Made by a program: the position numbers and the translations under genes
Shown: positions 6,730-12,924 of the stretch, in pieces
Position numbering within the stretch: position 1 is the first letter of the stretch
Layout: each line of letters opens with the position of its first letter
From: Rhodobacterales bacterium CG2_30_65_12
GTDB taxonomy: Bacteria; Pseudomonadota; Alphaproteobacteria; Rhodobacterales; Rhodobacteraceae
Reading direction: 5' to 3'
Length of the DNA stretch: 15,282 bases
Assembly: GCA_001873585.1 (NCBI GenBank)
Contig: MNZL01000097.1
Location: forward strand, 1 to 15,282
The notes under the pieces: model-generated
What the model saw: only the letters and a program-made list of their open reading frames with translations
The model's database searches: none
Told to the model about the DNA's origin: nothing

Positions 6730-7485
6730 TCACGCTTCGGGTGCCCAGCTCACCCCAGCTGCGCCGGCGCGCATCGGCCCGGTGGCGCGGTCGTGGCGCA
6801 GATAGGCTATCGCCTTGGCGCCTGAGACGGTGGTGAGCCGGCCTGCCTCCTTGCCATCGGCTGTGGTAATGGTGGTGCCCGGTGCCGCCGCGCCCTCGAG
6901 TGCCACGGTCACGAAGCCCTTGCGCAGATCGGTCTTGTGCTTCATCCGCGCAGTCACTTCCTGGCCCACATAGCAGCCCTTGCGGAAGTCGACCCCATGG
7001 AGCCGCTCGAACCCGGCTTCGAGGATGTAGGCCTCGCCATCGAGTTCCGTTCCGGTTTCGGGAATGCAGTGCTCGACGCGGATCGCGTCCCAGTCGATGA
7101 CCGGCGCACCGCCCGGCGTATCGCTGTAGAGCCGCCAGCCAAGTGCAGGGTGACGCGGATCGTCAAAAGCGCCTTCGGGCTTTTCCCCGATTCCACGAAT
7201 CACGTATTTGGCGGTTTCCTCAACCGCAACCTTGGCTCTCAGCTTATACATTTTCAACTTTTTCAAAAGCTCGGGCGCAAGGCTTTCATCAACGTCGATC
7301 ACGATCGCGCCGGCCGCGGGAACGAGGAAGAAATCGGCAATGTATTTGCCCTGCGGCGTGAGCAGCGCGGCATAGGTGATTTGCGCGAGACCGGTAACGG
7401 TGTTTGATACGAGCCCTTGCAGGAAGCTCTCGCGGTCGTCGCCGGTAACGCGGATGATCGTGCGGCCCTGATGCGTTTCGCCCAT
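6730..7485 (-). CDS. ygfZ: YgfZ-family folate-binding protein
   Basis: The 251-residue protein belongs to the YgfZ/GcvT-like family. Members bind tetrahydrofolate and support maturation or repair of certain iron-sulfur proteins, including the tRNA methylthiotransferase MiaB in E. coli. The family signature K-G-C-Y-x-G-Q-E is present as KGCYVGQE (169-176), with the essential Cys171. The N-terminal part has the usual FLQGLVSNTV (21-30) and LTPQGKYIADFFL (42-54). Length is slightly short of E. coli YgfZ (about 326) but usual for alphaproteobacterial forms. The ATG at 7485 is preferred over an upstream extension because GGGAGA lies just before it. It is divergent from the class V aminotransferase, an arrangement I recall in related genomes. 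Confidence 0.92.
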   Translation of the reverse strand: MGETHQGRTIIRVTGDDRESFLQGLVSNTVTGLAQITYAALLTPQGKYIADFFLVPAAGAIVIDVDESLAPELLKKLKMYKLRAKVAVEETAKYVIRGIGEKPEGAFDDPRHPALGWRLYSDTPGGAPVIDWDAIRVEHCIPETGTELDGEAYILEAGFERLHGVDFRKGCYVGQEVTARMKHKTDLRKGFVTVALEGAAAPGTTITTADGKEAGRLTTVSGAKAIAYLRHDRATGPMRAGAAGVSWAPEA

Positions 7486-7509
7486 CGTAATTCTCCCTTG
7501 GCTGCGCCA

Positions 7510-7537
7510 GATATAGGTGCTGGCTGCCAATTGCAAA
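7510..7537 (-). promoter_or_regulatory. Candidate ygfZ promoter
   Basis: On the minus strand TTTGCA (7532-7537) and TATATC (7510-7515) are 16 bases apart. The start site would fall about 20 bases before the ygfZ ATG, with GGGAGA in between. No convincing plus-strand promoter for the divergent aminotransferase was found in 7486-7619. The element shares sequence with the efp promoter region. Confidence 0.3.
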
Positions 7538-7619
7538 GGTGCGCCTTGCGCAACGGCTTGCACCGGCGCGGCGCCCGGTCCATCCTCCCGCGATCCAGGA
7601 TCGGCCCAAGGAGAGCCCC

Positions 7620-8750
7620 ATGACCGCATTGCGCCCCGATATCGACCCCGATGGCTTGCTCGAATTTTCGGTGGTGTTCACCGACCGCTCGCTCAATCAC
7701 ATGTCGGCCGCATTCCAGCAGGTGATGTGCGATATCTCGGCAACGCTCAAGGAGGTCTACAACGCCGACGCGGTGGCTCTGGTGCCGGGCGGTGGCACTT
7801 ACGCGATGGAGGCGGTGGCCCGCCAGTTTGCCACCGACAAACGCGCGATGGTGATCCGCAACGGCTATTTCTCCTACCGCTGGAGCCAGATCTTCGAGAT
7901 GGGAGCAATCCCGGCACAGGAAACGGTGATGCTGGCACGCCGCACCGGCAACGCCGTCACCGCGCCGTTCGCACCCGCGCCGATCGAGGAGGTCACCGCG
8001 AAGATCACCGCGGAAAAACCCGACGTGGTGTTTGCGCCGCATGTGGAAACGTCTTCCGGCATGATCCTGCCCGACGATTACCTTCGCGCGGTGGCCAAGG
8101 CCGTTCACGCCCACGGCGGGCTTTTCGTGCTCGATTGCATCGCCTCGGGCACGGTCTGGGTGGATATGAAGGCCACCGGCGTCGATGTGCTGATCTCGGC
8201 GCCGCAAAAGGGCTGGTCGGCCCAGCCTTCGGCGGGCCTTGTGATGATGAACGACGCGGCGCAGGCGCAGGCGAAGGCGGCGCAATCGACCTCCTTCGCC
8301 ATTGATCTGGGCAAGTGGCTGGCGATCATGGAGGCTTACGAGGCTGGCGGACATGCCTATCACGCCACGATGCCCACCGATGCCCTGCGCGCGTTGCGCG
8401 ACGTGATGTTGGAAGCCCGTGAGATCGGATTTGGCAAACTTGCCGAGGCGCAGTGGGAGCAGGGGCGCAAGGTGCGTGCGGCGCTGGCGGCCCGGGGGAT
8501 CAAATCGGTCGCCGCGGAAGGCTTCGAGGCGCCGGGCGTGGTGGTGTCCTACACCGACGATCCGCAGGTGCAGACGGGCCGCAAGTTTGCCGCCCTTGGC
8601 CTCCAGATCGCCGCCGGTGTGCCGCTGATGGTGGGCGAGGGCGACAATTACCGCAGCTTCCGGCTCGGCCTGTTCGGGCTCGACAAGCTGGCCGACGTCG
8701 ATGCGAGCGTGGCCCGCCTCGAAGCCGCGCTCGACCGGGTGTTTGGCTGA
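7620..8750 (+). CDS. Class V PLP-dependent aminotransferase (alanine/serine-glyoxylate type)
   Basis: The 376-residue enzyme is a fold-type I, class V aminotransferase. The PLP Schiff-base lysine is Lys197 in SAPQKGWSAQPSAG. Asp172 in LFVLDCIAS contacts the PLP ring nitrogen. VPGGGTYAMEAV (55-66) forms the cofactor-phosphate and oligomer region. FRLGLFG (347-353) supplies the substrate-carboxylate arginine, Arg348. HVETSSG (141-147) is also typical. The family transfers amino groups from alanine or serine to glyoxylate or pyruvate; the exact substrate cannot be read from sequence. Length is normal. The ATG at 7620 has AAGGAGA a few bases upstream. It stands alone as a plus-strand unit, followed by a GC-rich hairpin. 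Confidence 0.9.
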   Translation: MTALRPDIDPDGLLEFSVVFTDRSLNHMSAAFQQVMCDISATLKEVYNADAVALVPGGGTYAMEAVARQFATDKRAMVIRNGYFSYRWSQIFEMGAIPAQETVMLARRTGNAVTAPFAPAPIEEVTAKITAEKPDVVFAPHVETSSGMILPDDYLRAVAKAVHAHGGLFVLDCIASGTVWVDMKATGVDVLISAPQKGWSAQPSAGLVMMNDAAQAQAKAAQSTSFAIDLGKWLAIMEAYEAGGHAYHATMPTDALRALRDVMLEAREIGFGKLAEAQWEQGRKVRAALAARGIKSVAAEGFEAPGVVVSYTDDPQVQTGRKFAALGLQIAAGVPLMVGEGDNYRSFRLGLFGLDKLADVDASVARLEAALDRVFG

Positions 8751-8777
8751 GCCAACCCCACGCCTTGGCAAACGAAA

Positions 8778-8803
8778 CGCGCCGGTCCCCAAGGGCCGGC
8801 GCG
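8778..8803. terminator. Probable bidirectional terminator hairpin
   Basis: CGCGCCGG (8778-8785) pairs perfectly with CCGGCGCG (8796-8803) across a ten-base loop. T-runs on both sides are short and interrupted. It lies between the convergent aminotransferase and the 82-residue membrane-protein gene, where a shared terminator is expected. Confidence 0.55.
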
Positions 8804-8827
8804 CGTGTTTGGGGCGTTGGGTGCGGG

Positions 8828-9076
8828 TTAGCGCCCGACCGAGATTGTGATAAGCACGATGTAGACCACCGGCACGATGGCAACCATCACGATGCCGACG
8901 CCAGCGAGACCATTGAGCAAAAAACCGGCACCGAGCACGGCAATCAGGACGACGGCCAGCACGAAGCCCCAGATTTCGCCAGGGTTCGACATGTCGCGGT
9001 TGTGCGGCTCACCGGGCAGCGATTTGGGTTTGGTGTGGGCGGCAGCGTGTGCTGCCGGATTTTTGGTCATGTCCAT
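8828..9076 (-). CDS. Small two-helix membrane protein, function unknown
   Basis: The 82-residue protein starts with a hydrophilic His/Lys/Pro-rich segment (1-34). Two predicted membrane helices follow (about 35-57 and 59-79), and it ends in TISVGR. I do not recognise a family. The ATG at 9076 is supported by a strong GAGGAGGAAA site about seven bases upstream. An internal ATG at 8992 (residue 29) lacks such a site. The C-terminal helix and VGR tail resemble the 26-residue protein encoded 168 bases upstream on the same strand. The 9077-9244 gap is AT-richer than its surroundings and probably contains its promoter; a loose match TTGTGT-18-CTATTT is present. Confidence 0.7.
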   Translation of the reverse strand: MDMTKNPAAHAAAHTKPKSLPGEPHNRDMSNPGEIWGFVLAVVLIAVLGAGFLLNGLAGVGIVMVAIVPVVYIVLITISVGR

Positions 9077-9244
9077 TGCGCGTTTCCTCCTCGGGCGTTG
9101 GAGAACCTTTGTCGGACATGTATTCAAAATTCCAAATAGGCCAATTTGTCGCAAGCCACACAATGCCTGCGCGCAGGCCGCGCGGCACAGGGCTCAAACG
9201 AGGGCGGGCCGCAGCCAGGGCGGCCAGCCGGAACGGCCGAACAA

Positions 9245-9325
9245 TCAGCGGCCGACCGAGACCAGCATGATGACGACGAAAAACAGAAGCGTGGCCAGCA
9301 GGCCGGCCATTACCACGAATGCCAT
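9245..9325 (-). CDS. Tiny single-pass membrane protein (26 residues)
   Basis: This reading frame encodes 26 residues: Met, a continuous hydrophobic helix (residues 3-23), then SVGR. It has a good AAGGAGAA ribosome binding site seven bases before the ATG at 9325. It ends in the same (I/V)SVGR as the neighbouring 82-residue protein, and the DNA of the two 3' ends is also similar. Function is unknown. Such small membrane peptides often bind and tune a larger membrane complex, but no partner is identifiable. A longer frame running through from 9697 is only the antisense shadow of the HAD gene; the ribosome binding site argues for the short form. Confidence 0.6.
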   Translation of the reverse strand: MAFVVMAGLLATLLFFVVIMLVSVGR

Positions 9326-9426
9326 CGGAGATTCTCCTTCACCTGAACGATGCTGCAAACCTAGCGCAAAGGGCACGGGTTTTGAAGAGATCGCGGTGCG
9401 GGCGCGGTGTCGCAGGGGGGGCGCGT

Positions 9427-10080
9427 TCATTTGCCGGTGAGTTGGGCGAGAAAGGCGGCGAGATCGTCGGTGTGATGCTCGATATGCGCGGCCTTGGCCA
9501 CAGGTTCCGGCGCGACGTGAACGGTGCGCATCCCGCGCGAATGGGGCACGGCGAGGTTGCGCGGATCGTCCTCGAACATCGCCGCGGCCAGGGGATCGAG
9601 CCCGTCGCGGGCGAACACCGTCTCGAACGCCATCCGGTGCGGCTTGGGGTGAAAACCCGCCTCCTCGACGCCATAAACCGCATCGAACAGCCCGCAAAGC
9701 CCGCGCGCTTCGATCACCCGCTCGGCATAGGGGGCGGTGGCATTGGTGAAAACGATCCGCCGCCCTGGCAGATCGCCGATCCGCGCGGCAAGCTCGGGAT
9801 CCGGTTTCAGCCCTGAGAAGGAGATATCGTGCACCGTTTCGAGGTAAGGCACTGGGTCAACGCCGTGCACCTGCATCAGCCCGGCCAGCGTGGTGCCATA
9901 CTCGCGCCAATACCGATCGCGCAGCCGGTCGGCCTCGGCATGGTCGACGCCAAGCGCATCCATCACCCAGGCCGTCATCTTCACCTCGATCTGGTCGAAC
10001 AGCGCCACTGACGGCGGATAAAGCGTGTTGTCGAGGTCGAAGACCCAGGTGGTGACGTGGGAAAAGCGTTGGCGCGGCAT
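9427..10080 (-). CDS. HAD-family hydrolase, pyrimidine 5'-nucleotidase-like
   Basis: The 217-residue soluble enzyme has all four HAD motifs: I, DLDNTLY with the nucleophile Asp15 and Asp17; II, FTNAT with Thr112; III, Lys146 in HPKPH; IV, FEDDPRNL (169-176) with Asp171 and Asp172. A helical cap lies between motifs I and II. The sequence fits the pyrimidine 5'-nucleotidase (Sdt1-like) subgroup, which dephosphorylates small nucleotides such as UMP; the substrate remains uncertain. Homologues as I recall them begin with the same ...FSHVTTWVFDLDNTLY, supporting this start. No ribosome binding site precedes the ATG and a promoter-like -10 ends six bases upstream, so the mRNA may be leaderless. It is divergent from the GntR regulator. 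Confidence 0.92.
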   Translation of the reverse strand: MPRQRFSHVTTWVFDLDNTLYPPSVALFDQIEVKMTAWVMDALGVDHAEADRLRDRYWREYGTTLAGLMQVHGVDPVPYLETVHDISFSGLKPDPELAARIGDLPGRRIVFTNATAPYAERVIEARGLCGLFDAVYGVEEAGFHPKPHRMAFETVFARDGLDPLAAAMFEDDPRNLAVPHSRGMRTVHVAPEPVAKAAHIEHHTDDLAAFLAQLTGK

Positions 10081-10086
10081 GGAGGC

Positions 10087-10115
10087 AAGTTAGGGATGCG
10101 GTGGTGCGGGCGCAA
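10087..10115 (-). promoter_or_regulatory. Candidate HAD-gene promoter giving a leaderless mRNA
   Basis: On the minus strand TTGCGC (10110-10115) and TAACTT (10087-10092) are 17 bases apart. The -10 ends six bases before the ATG at 10080, which places the expected start site at or next to the A of the start codon. The intervening bases (GCCTCC) contain no Shine-Dalgarno sequence. Confidence 0.4.
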
Positions 10116-10173
10116 TGGTGGTTTCGGTATGCCGTTGGTTGCGCTGGGCCGCAGTGCGTGCAAAGTAGAAACA

Positions 10174-10184
10174 ATTGTATACGG
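10174..10184 (+). promoter_or_regulatory. Putative GntR/FadR-type operator
   Basis: ATTGTATACGG matches the FadR-subfamily consensus TNGTNNACNA except at its last position, and lies 10 bases before the ATG of a GntR/FCD regulator. Autoregulation through this site is the simplest reading. Its position next to the start codon would block transcription or translation initiation. Confidence 0.4.
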
Positions 10185-10194
10185 GAAGCTGCGC

Positions 10195-10848
10195 ATGACC
10201 GAAGAAAAGAGCCTCCACAAGGACGCCTACACGCTCATTCTCGATGCGATAGATGAAGGTCTTTACCGGCCCGGCGCGCGGATGGTCGAGAGCGAGCTGG
10301 CCGAGCGCTTCGGTGTTTCACGCACGCCGATCCGCGAGGCGCTGCAACGGCTGGAGACCCAGCGGCTGCTGATCCGCGAGGGCCGCTCGCTGATCGTCGC
10401 CTCGCTCGATCACAACCAACTCGCCGAGCTTTACGCCGTGCGCGCCGAGCTTGAAGGGCTGGCAGCGCGGCTCGCCGCTCAACATGCTGCGGCTGAGGAG
10501 GTGCGGGTGCTGCGCAAGATGGTTGAGGAAGACAGCAGGCTGATCGGCGATCCGGCGGCTTTGGCACGGGCCAATCGGCGGTTTCACAAGCAGATACACC
10601 TCGCCAGCCATAACCGTTACCTGGTGCGGCAGCTCGATCTGGTGCATCGCACCATGGCGCTGCTCGCCACCACCTCGCTGGCGGTGGAGGGCCGCTCGCA
10701 AACGGCGATTGGCGAGCACGAGGCGATCGTGCGGGCGATCGAGGCGCGCGATGGCGATGCCGCCGACGCTGCCTTGCGCGCCCATATCAGCCGCGCCTTC
10801 GAGACCCGGCTCAGGCTCGTTTCAGCCGCCGCAGAGGGCCTCGCCTGA
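10195..10848 (+). CDS. GntR-family transcriptional regulator, FCD subfamily
   Basis: The 217-residue protein has an N-terminal winged helix-turn-helix (about 5-70) with the GntR signature ESELAERFGVSRTPIREALQ (32-51). A C-terminal all-helical FCD ligand-binding domain follows (75-210). The expected FCD metal site is visible: Asn127 and His131 in ANRRFH, His175 in GEHEAI and His197 in LRAHIS. Such regulators sense small carboxylates or sugar acids and usually repress; the ligand cannot be told. The ATG at 10195 gives the usual short pre-HTH segment. A FadR-type operator precedes it. The neighbours are the divergent HAD gene and the convergent glycosyltransferase, whose 3' end overlaps this gene by 38 bases (10811-10848). 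Confidence 0.93.
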   Translation: MTEEKSLHKDAYTLILDAIDEGLYRPGARMVESELAERFGVSRTPIREALQRLETQRLLIREGRSLIVASLDHNQLAELYAVRAELEGLAARLAAQHAAAEEVRVLRKMVEEDSRLIGDPAALARANRRFHKQIHLASHNRYLVRQLDLVHRTMALLATTSLAVEGRSQTAIGEHEAIVRAIEARDGDAADAALRAHISRAFETRLRLVSAAAEGLA

Positions 10849-12823
10849 CCGCCCAGATATCGTGGTCGCGGTGCAGATGGCCGTGCGCCGTCTTGTCCCA
10901 GTAGAACGGCCTGGTGACGATCTCGCTGATCCCCTTGATCGCGGCCAAGGTGGCCAGCGGCCAGTAGACGTGCAGCGTGGGCACCCATTTCATCAAGAAG
11001 CGGTGCTCCCCTTTCGAAACGGCAAGCACACCGATGGCGATGGTCAGCAGCTCGGAACTGGCGAAGACTGCGGCCAGCACCCAGAACATCGCTGGCGGCA
11101 TGGCCGCCACCAGCGGGTGCGGCAGGCCGAGCGGCAGCGCCCAGAAGCTCCACAAGAACGGCGCCAGAAGGAATTGGCTGAGGGTGCCGAGAAACAAGAA
11201 CTGCACGCCGAGAAACTTGCGCAGGCCGACCTCGGCAAACAGCCGTCGCGGTGTGCGCATGTGCACCGCCCAGGTCATCGCGTAGCCCTTGATCCAGCGT
11301 GAGCGCTGCTTGATCCAGGGCCAGGCCCGGCAATTGGCCTCTTCCTTCGTCACCGTGTCGATAAACTCGGTGCGGTAGCCGTGGCGGGCAAGGCGGATAC
11401 CCAGATCGGCGTCTTCGGTGACGTTATACGCGTCCCAGCCGCCAAGCTCCTCCAGCGCCGAGCGGCGGAAGAACAGCGTGGTGCCGCCGAGCGGCACGGC
11501 AAAGCCCATCCGCTCGAGCCCCGGCAGCACGATGCGAAACCAGGTGGCGTATTCGATGGTGAAGGCGCGGGCGAGCCAGTTTTCGGTCGGGTTGTAGAAA
11601 TCGAGCATGCCTTGCAGGCAGGCCACCGAGGGGCCGCGTTCGGCGAAACGGCGCACCACTTTGTGAATCTGCCCCGGCTCCGGCGCGTCTTCGGCATCGT
11701 AGACCCCAACGATCGAGCCGCGCACGAAATCGAGCGCAAAGTTCATCGCCCGGGGTTTGGTGCGCACCGCGCCGCGCGGCACGGTGATCTGGCGCATCCA
11801 GCGCGGGAGCGCGGCGCGGCCGAGGGTGGCTTGGGTGAGTGTGTCGTCCTCCTCGACCACCAGGCAGATATCGAGCAACTCGCGCGGGTAGTCGAGCGCG
11901 GCGAGGCGTTTTAGCAGCCGCCCGGCGATCTCGCGTTCGTTGTAGAGCGGCACGAGAATCGAGACGGTGGGCAGGCGTAAAAAGCCGGGGCCACCGGCAA
12001 TCGGCGCCCCGGCGGCGGGGCCGATCCGCGCGCGGTGGCGCATGTAGAGGATCGCGGCGCCGAGCTTGAGCCCGGAGTTGATCACCAGTGTGAGCACTGC
12101 CCAACCGGTAAGCAGGGCGAAGGCGACCACCGGCGCAGCGATGGCAACGGCGGCGATGGCGGTGAGAATCGCCACCGACCAGCGCCAGGCCGGGCCAGCC
12201 TGCCAGGTGCGGCAGCTTTCGTGCGCGGCCACGCGGGTTTCGGCCCTGAGCGCCAGCGCCCGGTGGCGCGCGGCGATTAGGGCCGCCTGAATGCTGGCCT
12301 CCGGCGCGACGGCGCGCATCACCCGGCCAAAGGCCACGGCGAGCCGGGGCGCGAGCCGGTCAAACTCGTCGGGCCGCGAGCAGATCACCACGGTGGCCCC
12401 GCCGACGTGCTTCCACGGCACGATCCCGTTCTGGATGCAGAAATCTGCCCCCAAAGCGTCGACCAGCCGCATGTCGGGCGGCTCGGCGGCGAGATCGGCG
12501 ATAATTGTTTCGTATTGCACCGCCAGGGCGGCATGGAGCGCGTCGGACGTGACCATCCCTTGCGCCAGCACGATATCGCCAAAGCGGGCATCCTCGCGGG
12601 CCTGCAGGGCAAGTGCCCGGGCGAGATCTTCGGGGCTGAGATCGCCACGCTCGACGAGGATCTGGCCGACCGGCTTTCGCCGTCGCGTTGGCGCTGCGCC
12701 GCCGGCCTGCGAATGGGCGATGCGGGACCCGGTGGTTTTGCCGGGGCTGGCCAGTGCTCGCGCCCCGACGTGCCCCGCCGTGGCGAGAACGCCGGAAAAT
12801 TCGTTCTGGCCCTGCACAGCCAT
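10811..12823 (-). CDS. Membrane GT2 polysaccharide synthase with N-terminal MshEN c-di-GMP domain
   Basis: The 670-residue protein fuses three parts. Residues 51-103 hold two 24-residue MshEN motifs separated by five residues: the first ends in LARALALQ, the second starts RFGDIVLAQG. MshEN (GspE N-terminal) domains bind cyclic-di-GMP. Two membrane helices follow (about 215-262), then a GT2 domain (286-520) with DAED (376-379), TED (469-471) and QRSRW (506-510), the catalytic set of processive synthases such as BcsA. About three more helices lie at 544-565, 577-601 and 617-634. It probably makes and exports a polysaccharide; the sugar is unknown. The ATG at 12823 is chosen because AAGGG lies seven bases upstream. 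An in-frame ATG at 12856 (11 residues more) lacks a ribosome binding site and crowds the CtrA-like box. The first motif has Pro where Arg is usual. Confidence 0.88.
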   Translation of the reverse strand: MAVQGQNEFSGVLATAGHVGARALASPGKTTGSRIAHSQAGGAAPTRRRKPVGQILVERGDLSPEDLARALALQAREDARFGDIVLAQGMVTSDALHAALAVQYETIIADLAAEPPDMRLVDALGADFCIQNGIVPWKHVGGATVVICSRPDEFDRLAPRLAVAFGRVMRAVAPEASIQAALIAARHRALALRAETRVAAHESCRTWQAGPAWRWSVAILTAIAAVAIAAPVVAFALLTGWAVLTLVINSGLKLGAAILYMRHRARIGPAAGAPIAGGPGFLRLPTVSILVPLYNEREIAGRLLKRLAALDYPRELLDICLVVEEDDTLTQATLGRAALPRWMRQITVPRGAVRTKPRAMNFALDFVRGSIVGVYDAEDAPEPGQIHKVVRRFAERGPSVACLQGMLDFYNPTENWLARAFTIEYATWFRIVLPGLERMGFAVPLGGTTLFFRRSALEELGGWDAYNVTEDADLGIRLARHGYRTEFIDTVTKEEANCRAWPWIKQRSRWIKGYAMTWAVHMRTPRRLFAEVGLRKFLGVQFLFLGTLSQFLLAPFLWSFWALPLGLPHPLVAAMPPAMFWVLAAVFASSELLTIAIGVLAVSKGEHRFLMKWVPTLHVYWPLATLAAIKGISEIVTRPFYWDKTAHGHLHRDHDIWAVRRGPLRRLKRA

Positions 12824-12868
12824 TCTGGCGCCCTTCTGCCCTTGCGGGACCACCATGGGGCACGGAGT

Positions 12869-12884
12869 GTTAACAGATGGTTAA
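12869..12884 (-). promoter_or_regulatory. CtrA-type binding site upstream of the GT2 synthase
   Basis: Read on the minus strand, the sequence is TTAACCATCTGTTAAC, an exact match to the CtrA consensus TTAA-N7-TTAAC. It is centred about 54 bases before the preferred ATG, so transcription could start roughly 20 bases before that ATG if the box occupies the -35 region, as at many CtrA-activated promoters. By eye the window has only about four TTAA tetranucleotides, two of them here. No clear -10 is visible. Confidence 0.62.
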
Positions 12885-12924
12885 GGCCGCCCGGCTCTGG
12901 GCGCAGGACGGTCAAAAAGGGGCG

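Noticed and set aside
6711..6733. GTGACG/CGTCAC inverted repeat at the ygfZ stop
   Set aside because: The stem is only six pairs with an eleven-base loop and no T-run; the efp terminator next to it already explains termination.
7299..8792. 497-residue minus-strand frame opposite the aminotransferase
   Set aside because: It is antisense to a gene with intact catalytic residues, and it runs into the ygfZ start region in another frame.
12824..12856. Upstream ATG of the GT2 synthase (11 extra residues)
   Set aside because: No Shine-Dalgarno sequence precedes it and it lies only 13 bases from the CtrA-type box. The ATG at 12823 has AAGGG at good spacing.
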